The notes beneath the pieces are model-generated. The model did no database searches, had not been told where the DNA came from, and saw only the letters and a list, made by a program, of their open reading frames with translations. Source: Candidatus Paraprochloron terpiosi LD05 (lineage in GTDB: Bacteria; Cyanobacteriota; Cyanobacteriia; Cyanobacteriales; Prochloraceae). From it: a stretch of DNA of 64,000 bases. Location: NCBI GenBank assembly GCA_018141785.1, contig CP073341.1, positions 2,773,261 to 2,837,260 of the forward strand, written 5' to 3'. Made by a program: the position numbers and the translations under genes. Of the stretch, positions 27,802 to 37,396 are shown one piece after another (within the stretch, counting starts at the first letter, position 1; each line of letters begins with the position of its first letter).

Positions 27802-30321
27802 GTCGAGGGAGATGTTACCACCCCGCCCCTCTCCTACGAACTGTACGTGAGACTTTCACCTCATACAGCTCAGGTGCTTCTACACCAATGGGAGGCGCGC
27901 TTTACGAGTCCGTCTTTAATGCGCTTGCGGTGTATCGCTTGCGTTTGATGACATTCCCGATGGAGGGCGACTAGATTCTTACGTTTCCAGTTGTTATGGT
28001 TACCGTCAATGTGGTGCAACTCCACGGCACCATCCATCTCCATGAACTTACGGTTGCAATGCTGACACTTACCCTTCTGTCGCTTGATAGCTTCAGCGGT
28101 TGGCCCACTATATAGTTTGGAATTTCGACCGGGCCAATAGGAGATGTTCCCATTGTAGGGTGAGGCATCACCTGTAACCATCACGTGGTTATTGACTTTC
28201 CAGGGAACTGTTGGGAAAGCTTTCTTAATCTGCTCTGATGTGAGCTGGCGTTTAGCCGCTCCTAAGGGTTTACCCTTGATAGCCAGACGTCTTGCTTTCT
28301 CTGCTTCCTTGATTGCCATCCTGCGTTTTTCAGCCCTCAGCTTACGCCATACCCAGTGATTGAGCGACCATAGCGAGTGCTTGCTCATATCGCAGTTTTT
28401 GTGATACTGCCTCCAACCTCGGACTTGTGACTCTATCCTTTTCAGGCGAGCATCCGTGGTTGCGCCATTTTTCCAGGTAGCCTTTACCTTAGCCTTTATG
28501 TCTGCATAGTTCTCGGAACTCGGTGTGGACTTAAAGACCCCACGGGAGTTGACACGGAAGTGCCACCCCAGAAAGTCGAATCCATCCGTAGCTTTACTCA
28601 CCTTAGTCTTAGTTTCGTTAATTCTTAGCCCTCTGGACTTTAGGAATTTGTCGATGTCTCCCCGTAGCTTCTTGGTATCAGCTCCGGGTTTACAGATAAA
28701 GACCGCGTCATCTGCGTAACGTATACCCCTTATGAGAGTCCCATTTCTACGACTCACTTTCCACTGATTCAACCCCAGGTTCTCAAATCCATCTAGGGCT
28801 ATGTTGGCCAGTAAGGGTGATATGACACCACCTTGAGGCGTACCCTTTATACTGGAGGGGTATTCACCACGAACGCCAGCTTTTACGGCTTTCTTTAACC
28901 CCTTTAGGGCTTCGATTGGTAAGACTACTCCATTGAGCATGACCTTGTGGTCAATTTCGTCAAAGCATTTACTGATATCTGTTTCCAGAATCAGCTTGTC
29001 TTTACCATTTGCATTGCTGTTAAGGTTCTGAAAAATTAGCTTTTGTGCGTCCGCAGTACAGCGTCCGGGTCTGAAGCCGTAGCTTCTTTCTCCGGCGGTT
29101 GCCTCGTAGGCTGGCTCTGCTGCTAACTTAAGCAACGCTTGCCATGCCCGGTCAGCTATTGCAGGAATGCCTAATCCCCGTGTTTTGCCGTTAGGCTTGG
29201 GGATGTTTACCCTTCTCAGTTGTTGGTGTTTCCAGTGGTACCAGTGCTTGTTCAGCCTTTGGCACAACACTAGACGCTCTTTGGGGGAAAGCGCTGTTTT
29301 GCCATCAACTCCGGGGGGACTTACGCCCTTGGTTTAGCTGTGTTACTTGTTTGACGGCCAGAGCTTGAGCTGCACGACTCTGTAGTAGGAGCCGTTGTAA
29401 ACGTTTGACTTTGGCTTTTTGCTTGTTCTTTTGCGCTTTGAAGATACTCCGCTGTAACCGAAAGACTTGTTGCCGGAATCGCTTCCATGGTAGGTCTTTC
29501 CAGACATCGTTAGCCCTCCGACCTATCTTCCCCGCCCGCAGGAATGCTGCTAAGTGGAGTATCAAGGCTTTCAGACTGCGGTATTCGATTGAAGCCTGTT
29601 TAGTGATATTCACAGTTTTGACCTCATTAATCGCTCTGATAATTACATTGGGTCTCTTCTCTGTAGAAACCATCAGGCAGTTACGCCCTCTCTTACCCTC
29701 GCTTTTCCGATAGGCCGTTAATCGGGCGACCCCACCATCTCACATGCTTGCTCCTGCGCAGCCGCGCCTGAGCAGGGCTTGGAATCCCTTGTTTTGATGG
29801 AAGTTGAGCGAGTTTTTACTCGTTCCGAACGAACTATTGTTACGAACCCTTGGGACTCATCCGTTGACCTATTACCAACTCAGGAATGTAAGTGTTATTC
29901 GTGACCTTACGAGTTTCTTTCGGTATCTTTTCTGCCCATTTAGCGGCTTGGCAGTGTCTTATTCAAGGTCTTTTTCTCAGATGATTCACGTTAAAGTTAT
30001 CCCGGTGTTCTCCCTATTAGCGGCGTTACCATCGAACCGCTCGATAGCTCCGGTTCCGCCCTGTTGCCAGCTTCCGCCTGGTGATTAACCTCACGGTGGC
30101 CAGGTAAGGATTCACATGATTCCTTCATGGGAGGGACTTCCACCCTCATAGTTCATTCAGTTGTCAAGGTTCGGTCACCCCCGGCATCGCGGATGGCGAG
30201 GGAGCGTTTTTCCGTTTTCAGCCCCTTTCAGGTAGCTTAGATTGTCGGAGACGCTGTCCCGGAACCCTGCTCCTGCTTATGTTTGGCTTACGCCGCGACT
30301 TTCACAGGAAACGAGCCGCAC
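27802..30321 (-). mobile_element. group II intron with encoded maturase
   Basis: A 2520-nt intron on the minus strand. The 5' end at 30321 reads GTGCGGCTCG. Near the 3' end is domain V (GAGCTGTATGAGG, GAAA loop, CTCACGTACAGTTC, about 27835-27870), then domain VI and a 3' end ...CTCGAC at 27802. A broken maturase fills the middle. It lies in the same direction as the helicase gene and interrupts codon 7 in phase 2. Splicing would join TTC GA to T CTA and give MSYYLFDLMIPSASG. End positions are inferred from the reading frame and the usual terminal AY. Confidence 0.85.
27870..29673 (-). pseudogene. ltrA: group II intron reverse transcriptase/maturase, frameshifted
   Basis: A reverse transcriptase/maturase with HNH endonuclease. 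Read from 29673: N-terminal KRFRQQVFRLQRSIFKAQ, then a frame break at about 29315 where a C run carries one base too many. Without it the sequence would continue SPGVDGKTALSPKER, the RT-0 motif. The rest is intact: RT domains with GTPQGGVISPLLANI and RYADDAVF (catalytic YADD), maturase X region (RGWRQYHKNC) and HNH (CQHCNRKF, ELHHIDGNHNNW, HRECH). The single-base lesion removes full-length protein unless it is a sequencing error or bypassed by slippage. Confidence 0.85.
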
Positions 30322-30341
30322 TCGAATAAATAATAGGACAT
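30322..30341 (-). CDS. helicase exon 1 (first 20 bases of the gene)
   Basis: ATG at 30341-30339 preceded by TTTAGGAGG at ideal spacing, then codons for M-S-Y-Y-L-F and GA, stopping exactly at a group II intron 5' end. Unspliced transcript would give only a short peptide that ends within the intron. Expression of the helicase thus depends on splicing. Confidence 0.75.
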
Positions 30342-30359
30342 AATGGCCTCCTAAATTTT

Positions 30360-30383
30360 AGGTATACCTGGATAGGTACACCT
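30360..30383 (-). promoter_or_regulatory. pair of 10-bp palindromes upstream of the helicase
   Basis: AGGTATACCT (30360-30369, a perfect palindrome) and AGGTACACCT (30374-30383, one mismatch), 14 bases apart centre to centre. They lie just upstream of the helicase ribosome binding site and behind the cpeF-like gene. The spacing suggests a repressor binding as two dimers on one face, about 1.3 turns apart. No repressor gene is next to it. Confidence 0.45.
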
Positions 30384-30395
30384 ATCTTAGACCAC

Positions 30396-31322
30396 CTATT
30401 CAGAATTGTCAAGGGGCATCACAAGCAACTCTCTCCCCTCTTCCCTCTGCGTTGCGGCGTTCGTGCGGTTTATCCTTACTCCTTCAATTTGCCCAATGGC
30501 AATTTTGGCAATTTGTGCCATTCCCCCCCCCTCCAAGGCTAATATTGCCCGTAAATGAGGCAAAGCTTCATCAGCTCCTAATTTACCCAAACTCAGAATT
30601 GCAGCTCTGACTAATTCTGAATTAGAATTCTCCAAAAGAGGAATCAAGTGGGGTAAAGCAAACTGGGGAGGGAGGTGACTTAAAGCGGCGATCGCCTCAA
30701 GGCGCACTGCCATTGCTTCATCTTCAAGTGCTTCCATGAAAACTTGCCCACAACGCTCCTTCCCATGTTCCGCCACAATATTTGCCAGAGCACTCACCAC
30801 AGTAACGCGAATATCTACTATATCTGATTTGAAGGCTTCATATAGTTGTTCCGTCGCTTCAGCCCCAATAAAGGAAACTGCCCAAGTAGCTTGCCCTTTA
30901 GCTGTTTCGGGGTAATCTCCAGCTATTATTTCTAATAAGGCAGGAACAGCAGCGGCTCCCATACGAGCTAAAGCACCTGCTGCTGAACTGTTCACCACTC
31001 TATCCTCATCTTTTAACAGAGCATGGATCAGAGCAGGTATTGCTTGAGGGTCATGAATTTTAGCCATCCCTTTGGCAGCAGAGCGTCGAACCACAGGATT
31101 GGGATGGTTTTTGAGTGCTTCTAATAAAAAAGGAACCGCAGGCTGACCTATTTTCCCAAAAGCCTCCACGAACCCTAATCGGATCATCCCTCGCTTATCT
31201 GCTAAAGCTTGTACCATTTGTTGCAATAGTTGGGAGTCTTGGAGATTAAAAGTTCCTTGAGCAAGTTCTTCGTTGATTTGTTCTAATAAATCTTCAGTTT
31301 CAAGGATATTTTTATTTATCAT
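30396..31322 (-). CDS. cpeF: HEAT-repeat bilin lyase, CpeF-like
   Basis: A 308-residue protein of HEAT repeats (GQPAVPFLLEALKNHPNPVV, RRSAAKGMAKIHDPQAIPAL, DEDRVVNSSAAGALARMG and so on) of the E/F lyase and isomerase family. Place and size fit CpeF, which attaches the doubly linked phycoerythrobilin at beta Cys-50/61 in Fremyella; it is encoded divergently from cpeBA, about 870 bases away. Other E/F members (MpeV-, NblB-like) cannot be excluded by eye. It ends 54 bases before the helicase start on the same strand. Confidence 0.6.
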   Translation of the reverse strand: MINKNILETEDLLEQINEELAQGTFNLQDSQLLQQMVQALADKRGMIRLGFVEAFGKIGQPAVPFLLEALKNHPNPVVRRSAAKGMAKIHDPQAIPALIHALLKDEDRVVNSSAAGALARMGAAAVPALLEIIAGDYPETAKGQATWAVSFIGAEATEQLYEAFKSDIVDIRVTVVSALANIVAEHGKERCGQVFMEALEDEAMAVRLEAIAALSHLPPQFALPHLIPLLENSNSELVRAAILSLGKLGADEALPHLRAILALEGGGMAQIAKIAIGQIEGVRINRTNAATQREEGRELLVMPLDNSE

Positions 31323-31338
31323 AACATAATTTAACTTA

Positions 31339-31848
31339 TTAAAACTTATTCGTTAAGTTAGGTAAAAAGAACTTGATAACACCGACAAAAAAGGCACTTG
31401 CCAAAGCAACTGTGATAGTACGATTGAGAAACTCTTGATTACTTATACGCTTGTCCAAACCACTAACTTCTTTCTCCAAAACCTTAACATCACCACTAAG
31501 TTTAGTAACATTTTCCGATAGCTTATCTACTTTGTTATCCAACTTATCTATCTTCTGATTAACCTCCTCTCTCAACTCATTTATTTTGCGATCCACATTC
31601 TTGTTTAATTCATCTATCTTGCGATCCAGCTGATCTATTTTGCGATCGACACTCTGGTTCAACTCATCTATCTTGCGATCGACATTCTGGTTCAACTCAT
31701 TTATTTTGCGATCGACATTTTGGTTCAACTCATTTATTTTGCGATCCACACTCTCGTTTGCCAGATCTATCTTGCTATCCAGCTTATCTATTTTCCGATC
31801 CAGCTTGTCGAGGATTTCTTTGAGTGAGACTTCAAGTGCTACCGTCAT
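31339..31848 (-). CDS. repetitive coiled-coil protein with C-terminal anchor
   Basis: A 169-residue protein made of 11-residue repeats (NQNVDRKINEL and variants, eight or more in a row), giving a long right-handed-type coiled coil, then a second coil (LSENVTKLSGDVKVLEKEV) and a C-terminal membrane segment (TITVALASAFFVGVIKFFL). The repeats are 33-bp direct repeats in the DNA and so may change length by slippage. Same plan as the genes at 18953 and 19394. It lies 16 bases upstream of the cpeF-like gene and could be co-transcribed. Function unknown. Confidence 0.7.
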   Translation of the reverse strand: MTVALEVSLKEILDKLDRKIDKLDSKIDLANESVDRKINELNQNVDRKINELNQNVDRKIDELNQSVDRKIDQLDRKIDELNKNVDRKINELREEVNQKIDKLDNKVDKLSENVTKLSGDVKVLEKEVSGLDKRISNQEFLNRTITVALASAFFVGVIKFFLPNLTNKF

Positions 31849-31924
31849 GCTATTATACTCTTAGTGTTTTAGAGTTGTTGTCCCCCTAAGTCTTTATAGG
31901 GGGCTTATTTTTAACTTAAACACA

Positions 31925-32191
31925 ATTTGAGGAATTGTCAAGTAAGTATTGGTTTGTGGGATATGCAGCCGCAGAAGTGGTGATATGCACCAGCAGATTG
32001 TGTGTCCAACCCTTACCCTGGCTATATCTTCGGAGCTTTTTTGTTGGTGAGAAAATTTTTTGTGTAAAGTTTTGTTTCTTTGTTTCTCATAAAGGAGACT
32101 TGGACAACAACCATCTTATATGGTGGCAATTGGCTGGTCATAGGAGCAGCCCCATAGGAAAAAAAGTCCTTGTTATCAAAAGGAGAATTAA
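31925..32191 (+). promoter_or_regulatory. cpeB upstream leader region
   Basis: About 270 bases between the divergent coiled-coil gene and cpeB. AAAAGGAG precedes the cpeB ATG by a few bases (ribosome binding site). The region is where CpeR-dependent activation would be expected, but no binding motif could be named. A reading frame inside it looks fortuitous. Confidence 0.4.
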
Positions 32192-32725
<534 letters not shown>

Positions 32726-32799
32726 TCTTGTCAAATTTCGACTTTGAATTCGCTTCATTTTCAAAAAACTCATTTAACACAAACACAGGAGAGATCTAA

Positions 32800-33291
<492 letters not shown>

Positions 33292-33314
33292 GAACGCTTT
33301 ATAAGCATTCACAG

Positions 33315-33348
33315 TAGGGGTATAGCATTGCTGTACCCCTATCTTTTT
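33315..33348 (+). terminator. rho-independent terminator of cpeBA
   Basis: Stem TAGGGGTA / TACCCCTA with a short loop and then TCTTTTT. It begins 24 bases after the cpeA stop. Confidence 0.92.
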
Positions 33349-33353
33349 GTTTC

Positions 33354-34103
33354 CTAGCCGTTTTCAGCTGAACAACCCAAACTCTGGGCAGTATTGGTGC
33401 GAGTAAAGGAATTCCAAGTTGACAAATCTTTGCTAGAAAGTCCACAAAGCATAGCTCTAGTTTCATGGCTCAACCCTTGCACCAGGGTAAAATCAGCCCC
33501 TGCAATACTCTGTAGTTGCTCCAAACTAGCTCCTGTCAAATCCGCTCCTCGCAGATCTGCTCCCTGCAATTCAACATTAATCAATCGCGCATTGCGCAAA
33601 TAAGCTCCTGTGAGAAAAGCGCCTTGGAGGTTAGCACCGCTTAAAGCAGCTCCCTCTAAATTAGCCCCTGTGAGATCTGCACCGCTCAAGTAAGCACCTC
33701 GCAGATTAGCACCAGTTAAATCAGCCTCTCTGAGATTAGCTGTATTGAGAAAAGCACCGCTGAGATTGGCTTTTGGTCCTACAGCCCCGGAATTCCTGTA
33801 ATTATATCCTTCTGGCCAAATTGTTGCCCTGTCGTACATAGCAACCTGTAGTTTGGCTCCTTCTAGTTTAGCGTCAGTGAGATTGCAACCTTGGAATTGA
33901 ACTCGATGTAAATAAGCGTCTTGCAAATCAGCTCCACTTAAATTAGCTCCACGGAAGTCAGCACCTCGAAGGTCAGCTCCCTTTAGGTTAGCACCTTTCA
34001 GATTGGTATCACTTAAGTCCGCTCCAATTAGATTTGCGTAAGCTTGACTCTTTCCTTCTTTGATAGCTTGTATAATATCAGCGGGAGAGTTGGTTTGGTT
34101 CAT
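33354..34103 (-). CDS. pentapeptide-repeat protein
   Basis: A 249-residue protein with two blocks of A(D/N)LXX repeats (for example LKGANLKGADLRGADFRGANL and LTGANLRGAYLSGADLTG) forming a right-handed beta-helix, split by a short non-repeat segment near 95-110 (DRATIWPEGYNY). No signal peptide. Role unknown; many such proteins in cyanobacteria have none assigned. It converges with cpeBA behind the terminator. Confidence 0.88.
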   Translation of the reverse strand: MNQTNSPADIIQAIKEGKSQAYANLIGADLSDTNLKGANLKGADLRGADFRGANLSGADLQDAYLHRVQFQGCNLTDAKLEGAKLQVAMYDRATIWPEGYNYRNSGAVGPKANLSGAFLNTANLREADLTGANLRGAYLSGADLTGANLEGAALSGANLQGAFLTGAYLRNARLINVELQGADLRGADLTGASLEQLQSIAGADFTLVQGLSHETRAMLCGLSSKDLSTWNSFTRTNTAQSLGCSAENG

Positions 34104-34204
34104 GAGATTGGGATCTAAAATTGATAAAACCGGCTTGACAGCATCAATATATTATTTGGTTTCGCGCAAAGGCGCAAAGACGCAAAGAATGTGAGGTTAA
34201 ACTA

Positions 34205-34501
34205 ATGACAGTTAAGCAACCTCGTTATAGCAAAGAAGAATTTGCTAGATATGGGGATGAAATTTATCTTACTCAAATTCGTCCTCTGGTTGAGGCTGGC
34301 AATCATGGAAGAATAGTTGCCATCGACATCCAAACGGGAGCCTTTGAAGTTGATGCAAGGGAAATAGCTGCCTGTAATCGCCTTGAAGCGTCTCACCCAG
34401 ATGCTCAAATCTGGATTGTCCGCATTTCCGTTATGTCCGACGATTCGGTGGACGTGGGAAGAAAGTTGTCTGATTACAGGAGGGGTAAATCCAGACTTTG
34501 A
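34205..34501 (+). CDS. conserved hypothetical protein upstream of aspartic protease-like gene
   Basis: A 98-residue soluble protein (QPRYSKEEFARYGDEIYLTQIR, then GRIVAIDIQTGAFEVD). A family with this sequence plan is common in cyanobacteria and often lies next to the retroviral-type aspartic protease-like gene that follows here. The two overlap by about 30 bases, so they are likely one module, perhaps toxin-antitoxin-like; this is inference. The last ~15 residues look less conserved. Confidence 0.7.
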   Translation: MTVKQPRYSKEEFARYGDEIYLTQIRPLVEAGNHGRIVAIDIQTGAFEVDAREIAACNRLEASHPDAQIWIVRISVMSDDSVDVGRKLSDYRRGKSRL

Positions 34502-34844
34502 ACCAATTATTCCAATTTCAATTTGTGAGGACAATGGGAAGGTTTACACCCACGAAGCTATCGTAGATACAGGCTTCAATGGGTGGCTTTCACTGCCGTC
34601 GGACTTGATTGGGAACCTAAATCTGAGATGGAAAAGACGAGAAAGAGCCATCCTAGGAGATGGGAGTGAATGTATTTTCGATGTCTATGAAGCGGTTGTA
34701 GTTTGGGAAGGAGTTTATCTGACTATCCCCGTTGATGAGGCTGATTCAGAACCTCTTGTTGGCATGTCATTGATGGAAAACTACCAGCTAATGGTGCAAG
34801 TGTTTGAAGGAGGTATTGTAGAACTTCACAAAGCACGTAGATAG
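34470..34844 (+). CDS. retroviral-type aspartic protease-like protein
   Basis: A clan AA aspartic protease-like protein of about 124 residues. The active-site loop is visible as HEAIVDTGFNGWLSLP (D-T-G), with LGDGSECIFDVYEAVV and PLVGMSLMENYQLMVQV. The start is uncertain: the homology begins at LITGGVNPDFEP, where CTG 34470 stands in place of a normal start, and an ATG far upstream (34383) is in an unrelated stretch. It overlaps the preceding gene, so translation may be coupled. Confidence 0.7.
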   Translation: MITGGVNPDFEPIIPISICEDNGKVYTHEAIVDTGFNGWLSLPSDLIGNLNLRWKRRERAILGDGSECIFDVYEAVVVWEGVYLTIPVDEADSEPLVGMSLMENYQLMVQVFEGGIVELHKARR

Positions 34845-34926
34845 TTTTAGCCTTCCGTGATTGAAGTCAGCTTTACGTGCTTGCTTCTTAATCCCTGAAG
34901 GCACTGCTCTATAAGCATCCCAGAAA

Positions 34927-35129
34927 TTACATGTTGTCAAGGACTTCATCGAGATCTCTCACGTGATTCGCTTTAATATCAGATTCAGCCTTAGCGATTA
35001 AGTCGTCTAATTTACCTGCATCGAAATCCGCTTGCATTTGTAGATCCCATTCAACCATCCTGCAAGCTGACGAGCATCGCTGATGGGCAATTGTTTGATA
35101 CTAGCTTCAATTTCTAGAACGGTTTTCAT
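34927..35129 (-). pseudogene. frameshifted small antitoxin-like gene
   Basis: From ATG 35129: MKTVLEIEASIKQLPISDARQLAGWLN, then the frame is lost; in the next frame WDLQMQADFDAGKLDDLIAKAE and DIKANHVRDLDEVLDNM continue to a stop at 34927. The whole matches a small antitoxin-like family. One frameshift near 35048. No toxin is adjacent. Confidence 0.7.
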
Positions 35130-35222
35130 ATATTCCTTCTGAGTTTGACAAATCTATCTTAGAATATTGGTAACTAGATATTTGTTTATTTTTCTTAAAC
35201 CCAACTCATGCTGAAACCACCA

Positions 35223-35801
35223 ATGACCATGATGGACTTTTTCCGCAAAAGCGAAGGAACGTGGTTTTCCCAGCGAACTGTCCATCACTTTGACTGCGTT
35301 AAGAATGAGTCGGGAGAATCGAATATCATTGTTGAAGTTTTGATGGCAGATGATCCGAGAGTGATTGATGTCTGCCAAGGGCAAAATGTAGACCCAGCTC
35401 TAGCTAAGGGGGGTGCTACCTTCCAATGGCAGCATAATCTGGATGATCCCAATCCTAACCCCGATTGGGCGGCGATTCTGGTAGATATTCCCAACCCACA
35501 AAACAGTCAGACTGGGAAATTTTTGCGGAACACAGGTTATGTGGAAGGTATTCCCGTAGTCTGTCATTACCATTTTGCTGCCGATGGAACCTTGACAATT
35601 GAGACGGAATATGAAAAGAATCAAGGACAAGAACGCTGTTGGTTTGTCACGGACGATTTTCGCGTCCGCGTAAGCACTGTCAAAATGATGAATGGTGTCA
35701 ACCTGATGACTTATTGCTCGGAGCGCCGCTGCGTTTCTCAAGAAAAACTCGAAGAAATGATTCAACTCAATCGTGTAAGAGTCTGTACAAAATTATATTA
35801 A
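35223..35801 (+). CDS. bilin lyase of the CpcS/CpeS/CpeU family
   Basis: A lipocalin-fold phycobilin lyase: MMDFFRKSEGTWFSQRTVHHFD at the N-terminus, FLRNTGYVEGIPVVCHYHF, ETEYEKNQGQERCWFV, and RVRVSTVKMMNGVNLMTYCSERRCVS. It is distinct from the CpcS (20828) and CpeS (47837) here and, by position before cpeZ and near cpeBA, may be CpeU. ATG 35223 is given but ATG 35208 or 35229 are also possible, as no clear ribosome site decides. The Cys-rich end (YCSERRCVS) is unusual for the family. Confidence 0.75.
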   Translation: MTMMDFFRKSEGTWFSQRTVHHFDCVKNESGESNIIVEVLMADDPRVIDVCQGQNVDPALAKGGATFQWQHNLDDPNPNPDWAAILVDIPNPQNSQTGKFLRNTGYVEGIPVVCHYHFAADGTLTIETEYEKNQGQERCWFVTDDFRVRVSTVKMMNGVNLMTYCSERRCVSQEKLEEMIQLNRVRVCTKLY

Positions 35802-35931
35802 GCTAAGAAAAGTAAATAAAGTTTGTATGTTTTACGCATAGAGACGGAGAAAGATTTTTCTGCTTTGTCTTAAATTATGCCACAACTATGCAACGCCCAT
35901 TCAAGTTCAATGAGAATTGACCAATAACAAT

Positions 35932-36552
35932 ATGGTAACTGAAGATTTATACTCACAACTAAAAAATAAAAATCCCCGACTGCGGGAAAGAGCGATGGGT
36001 CAAATTGCCGATGAGCGTACTGAGAAGACCATTCCTCAGTTGATGGCAATTCTGGATTCGGAGGATGTGGTTTATCGACGAGCAGCGGTGCAAACCTTGG
36101 GTTTGATTGGTCTTGACTCGGTTCCGTCCTTAGTAGAGCAGTTAATCAACAGTGAAAATGAGACAGTACGGGCTAGCTGTGCAAAAGCACTAGCTGCGAT
36201 CACCCTTAATTTTCCGGAAGATTCTTTTCCCCCCTCAGCTCTGGAAGCACTGAAAGGATCACTGACAGACGAGAATCCGGTGGTGAAAATCTCCGCTGTG
36301 GGCGCTCTCGGTACTGTTGGCCCGCCAGCTTTCGAGATTCTTGCAGAAGCACTCAAAATAGACGATCTGGCTCTCCAAGTTGCTTTAATCAATGCTCTGG
36401 GTTCCCTGGGGGATCAGCGAGGAATGTCTTTACTAGGGGCGATCTCGGCAGATGAATCAGCAGATCCCTACCTGATTGAATCAGCAAAAAGTGCTTTATC
36501 CCGTCTGGAGCAAGTAATTAACTATGTTAAAGCAAGTCCAAGTTATCAATAA
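35932..36552 (+). CDS. cpeZ: phycoerythrin bilin lyase chaperone CpeZ
   Basis: A 206-residue HEAT-repeat protein that works with CpeY and CpeF in attaching phycoerythrobilin, acting as a chaperone-like partner (family knowledge). Begins MVTEDLYSQLKNKNPRLRERAM; repeats such as YRRAAVQTLGLIGLDSVPSL and NPVVKISAVGALGTVGPPAF; ends with ESAKSALSRLEQV, as in CpeZ. ATG 35932 is preferred over the in-frame TTG 35917. It follows the CpeS/CpeU-type lyase on the same strand after 130 bases. Confidence 0.88.
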   Translation: MVTEDLYSQLKNKNPRLRERAMGQIADERTEKTIPQLMAILDSEDVVYRRAAVQTLGLIGLDSVPSLVEQLINSENETVRASCAKALAAITLNFPEDSFPPSALEALKGSLTDENPVVKISAVGALGTVGPPAFEILAEALKIDDLALQVALINALGSLGDQRGMSLLGAISADESADPYLIESAKSALSRLEQVINYVKASPSYQ

Positions 36553-36686
36553 TCTTGTAAGCTTTACATAGTTAGTATTATTAATATTGTGTATAAATTT
36601 TTAACCGCGAATAACAGTGATGAGAGTGATGTGTTGCAGGGAATCAATTTCATCAATGAACACCACTAACGGTAATATATAAATTT

Positions 36687-37329
36687 TCAATCCCACATAG
36701 GATGTAAATTCAACAGAAAACCCGGTAACACCTCCTCTCCTGATAACTCAGCCGGATTGGACAACACTGTTACTGCCAATTTCGGTCGATAAATTTCCAC
36801 TTGTCGTTGCTGCGGATCAATTAACCAGCCCAGTCGAGCACCATTATCCATGTACTCCCTCATCTTAGCTTGTAGGGACTGAAGCCGATCTGAGCTAGAC
36901 CGTAACTCAACGACAAAATCCGGGCAGATATTAGCAAAAGTTCCTTTTTGTTCTAGAGTAAGTGCCTCCCAACGTTCTCGACTCACCCAAGAAGCATCGG
37001 GGAAGTGGCACCATTAGGTAAAATGAAACCAGTGGAGGAGTCAAAGGCTTTACCTAAATTTGAGTTTTCTTCGTACCAGCGATAAAGTTGTCCAGTAAGG
37101 CTAAGGTTCCGTTCTCCAGTTTCCCAACCTGGACGCCAAGGGCGGTTGCAACGCATACGCTCCGCAAAGGTGGGTTCACAATAAATTCTCCTTGGGCGGT
37201 TCTTTCTAATCGCAAGTCTGGGTTTACCTCTACTAGGGCGGCAAACTGGTTCTGGGTGATGTACAGAGCGATCGTAGACGGCAACTGGATCGTATTGGTT
37301 TTGGTTTCTGGATTGATGGGTGTGTACAA
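36687..37329 (-). pseudogene. broken Uma2-family nuclease-like gene
   Basis: A Uma2 (PD-(D/E)XK-like) gene split over three frames. N-terminus at 37329 (TIQLPSTIALYITQNQFAALV and PDLRLERTAQGEF). The middle is in another frame (WETGERNLSLTGQLYRWY, DSSTGFILPNGA). The last part (SRERWEALTLEQKG, CPDFVVELRS, RLGWLIDPQQRQVEIYRP) is in a third frame. Near 37150 a short extra stretch of about 40 bases, absent from the family pattern, sits at the first break and resembles a small repeat insertion. Confidence 0.85.
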
Positions 37330-37396
37330 CCATCTTTACCTCTTACACAATAGGGATTAGGTCAACTGCTACCAAGCCGTCCCTAATTTCAGACCA

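Noticed and set aside
31500..31830. 33-bp direct repeats
   Set aside because: Coding repeats for the 11-residue coiled-coil units, not a CRISPR array.
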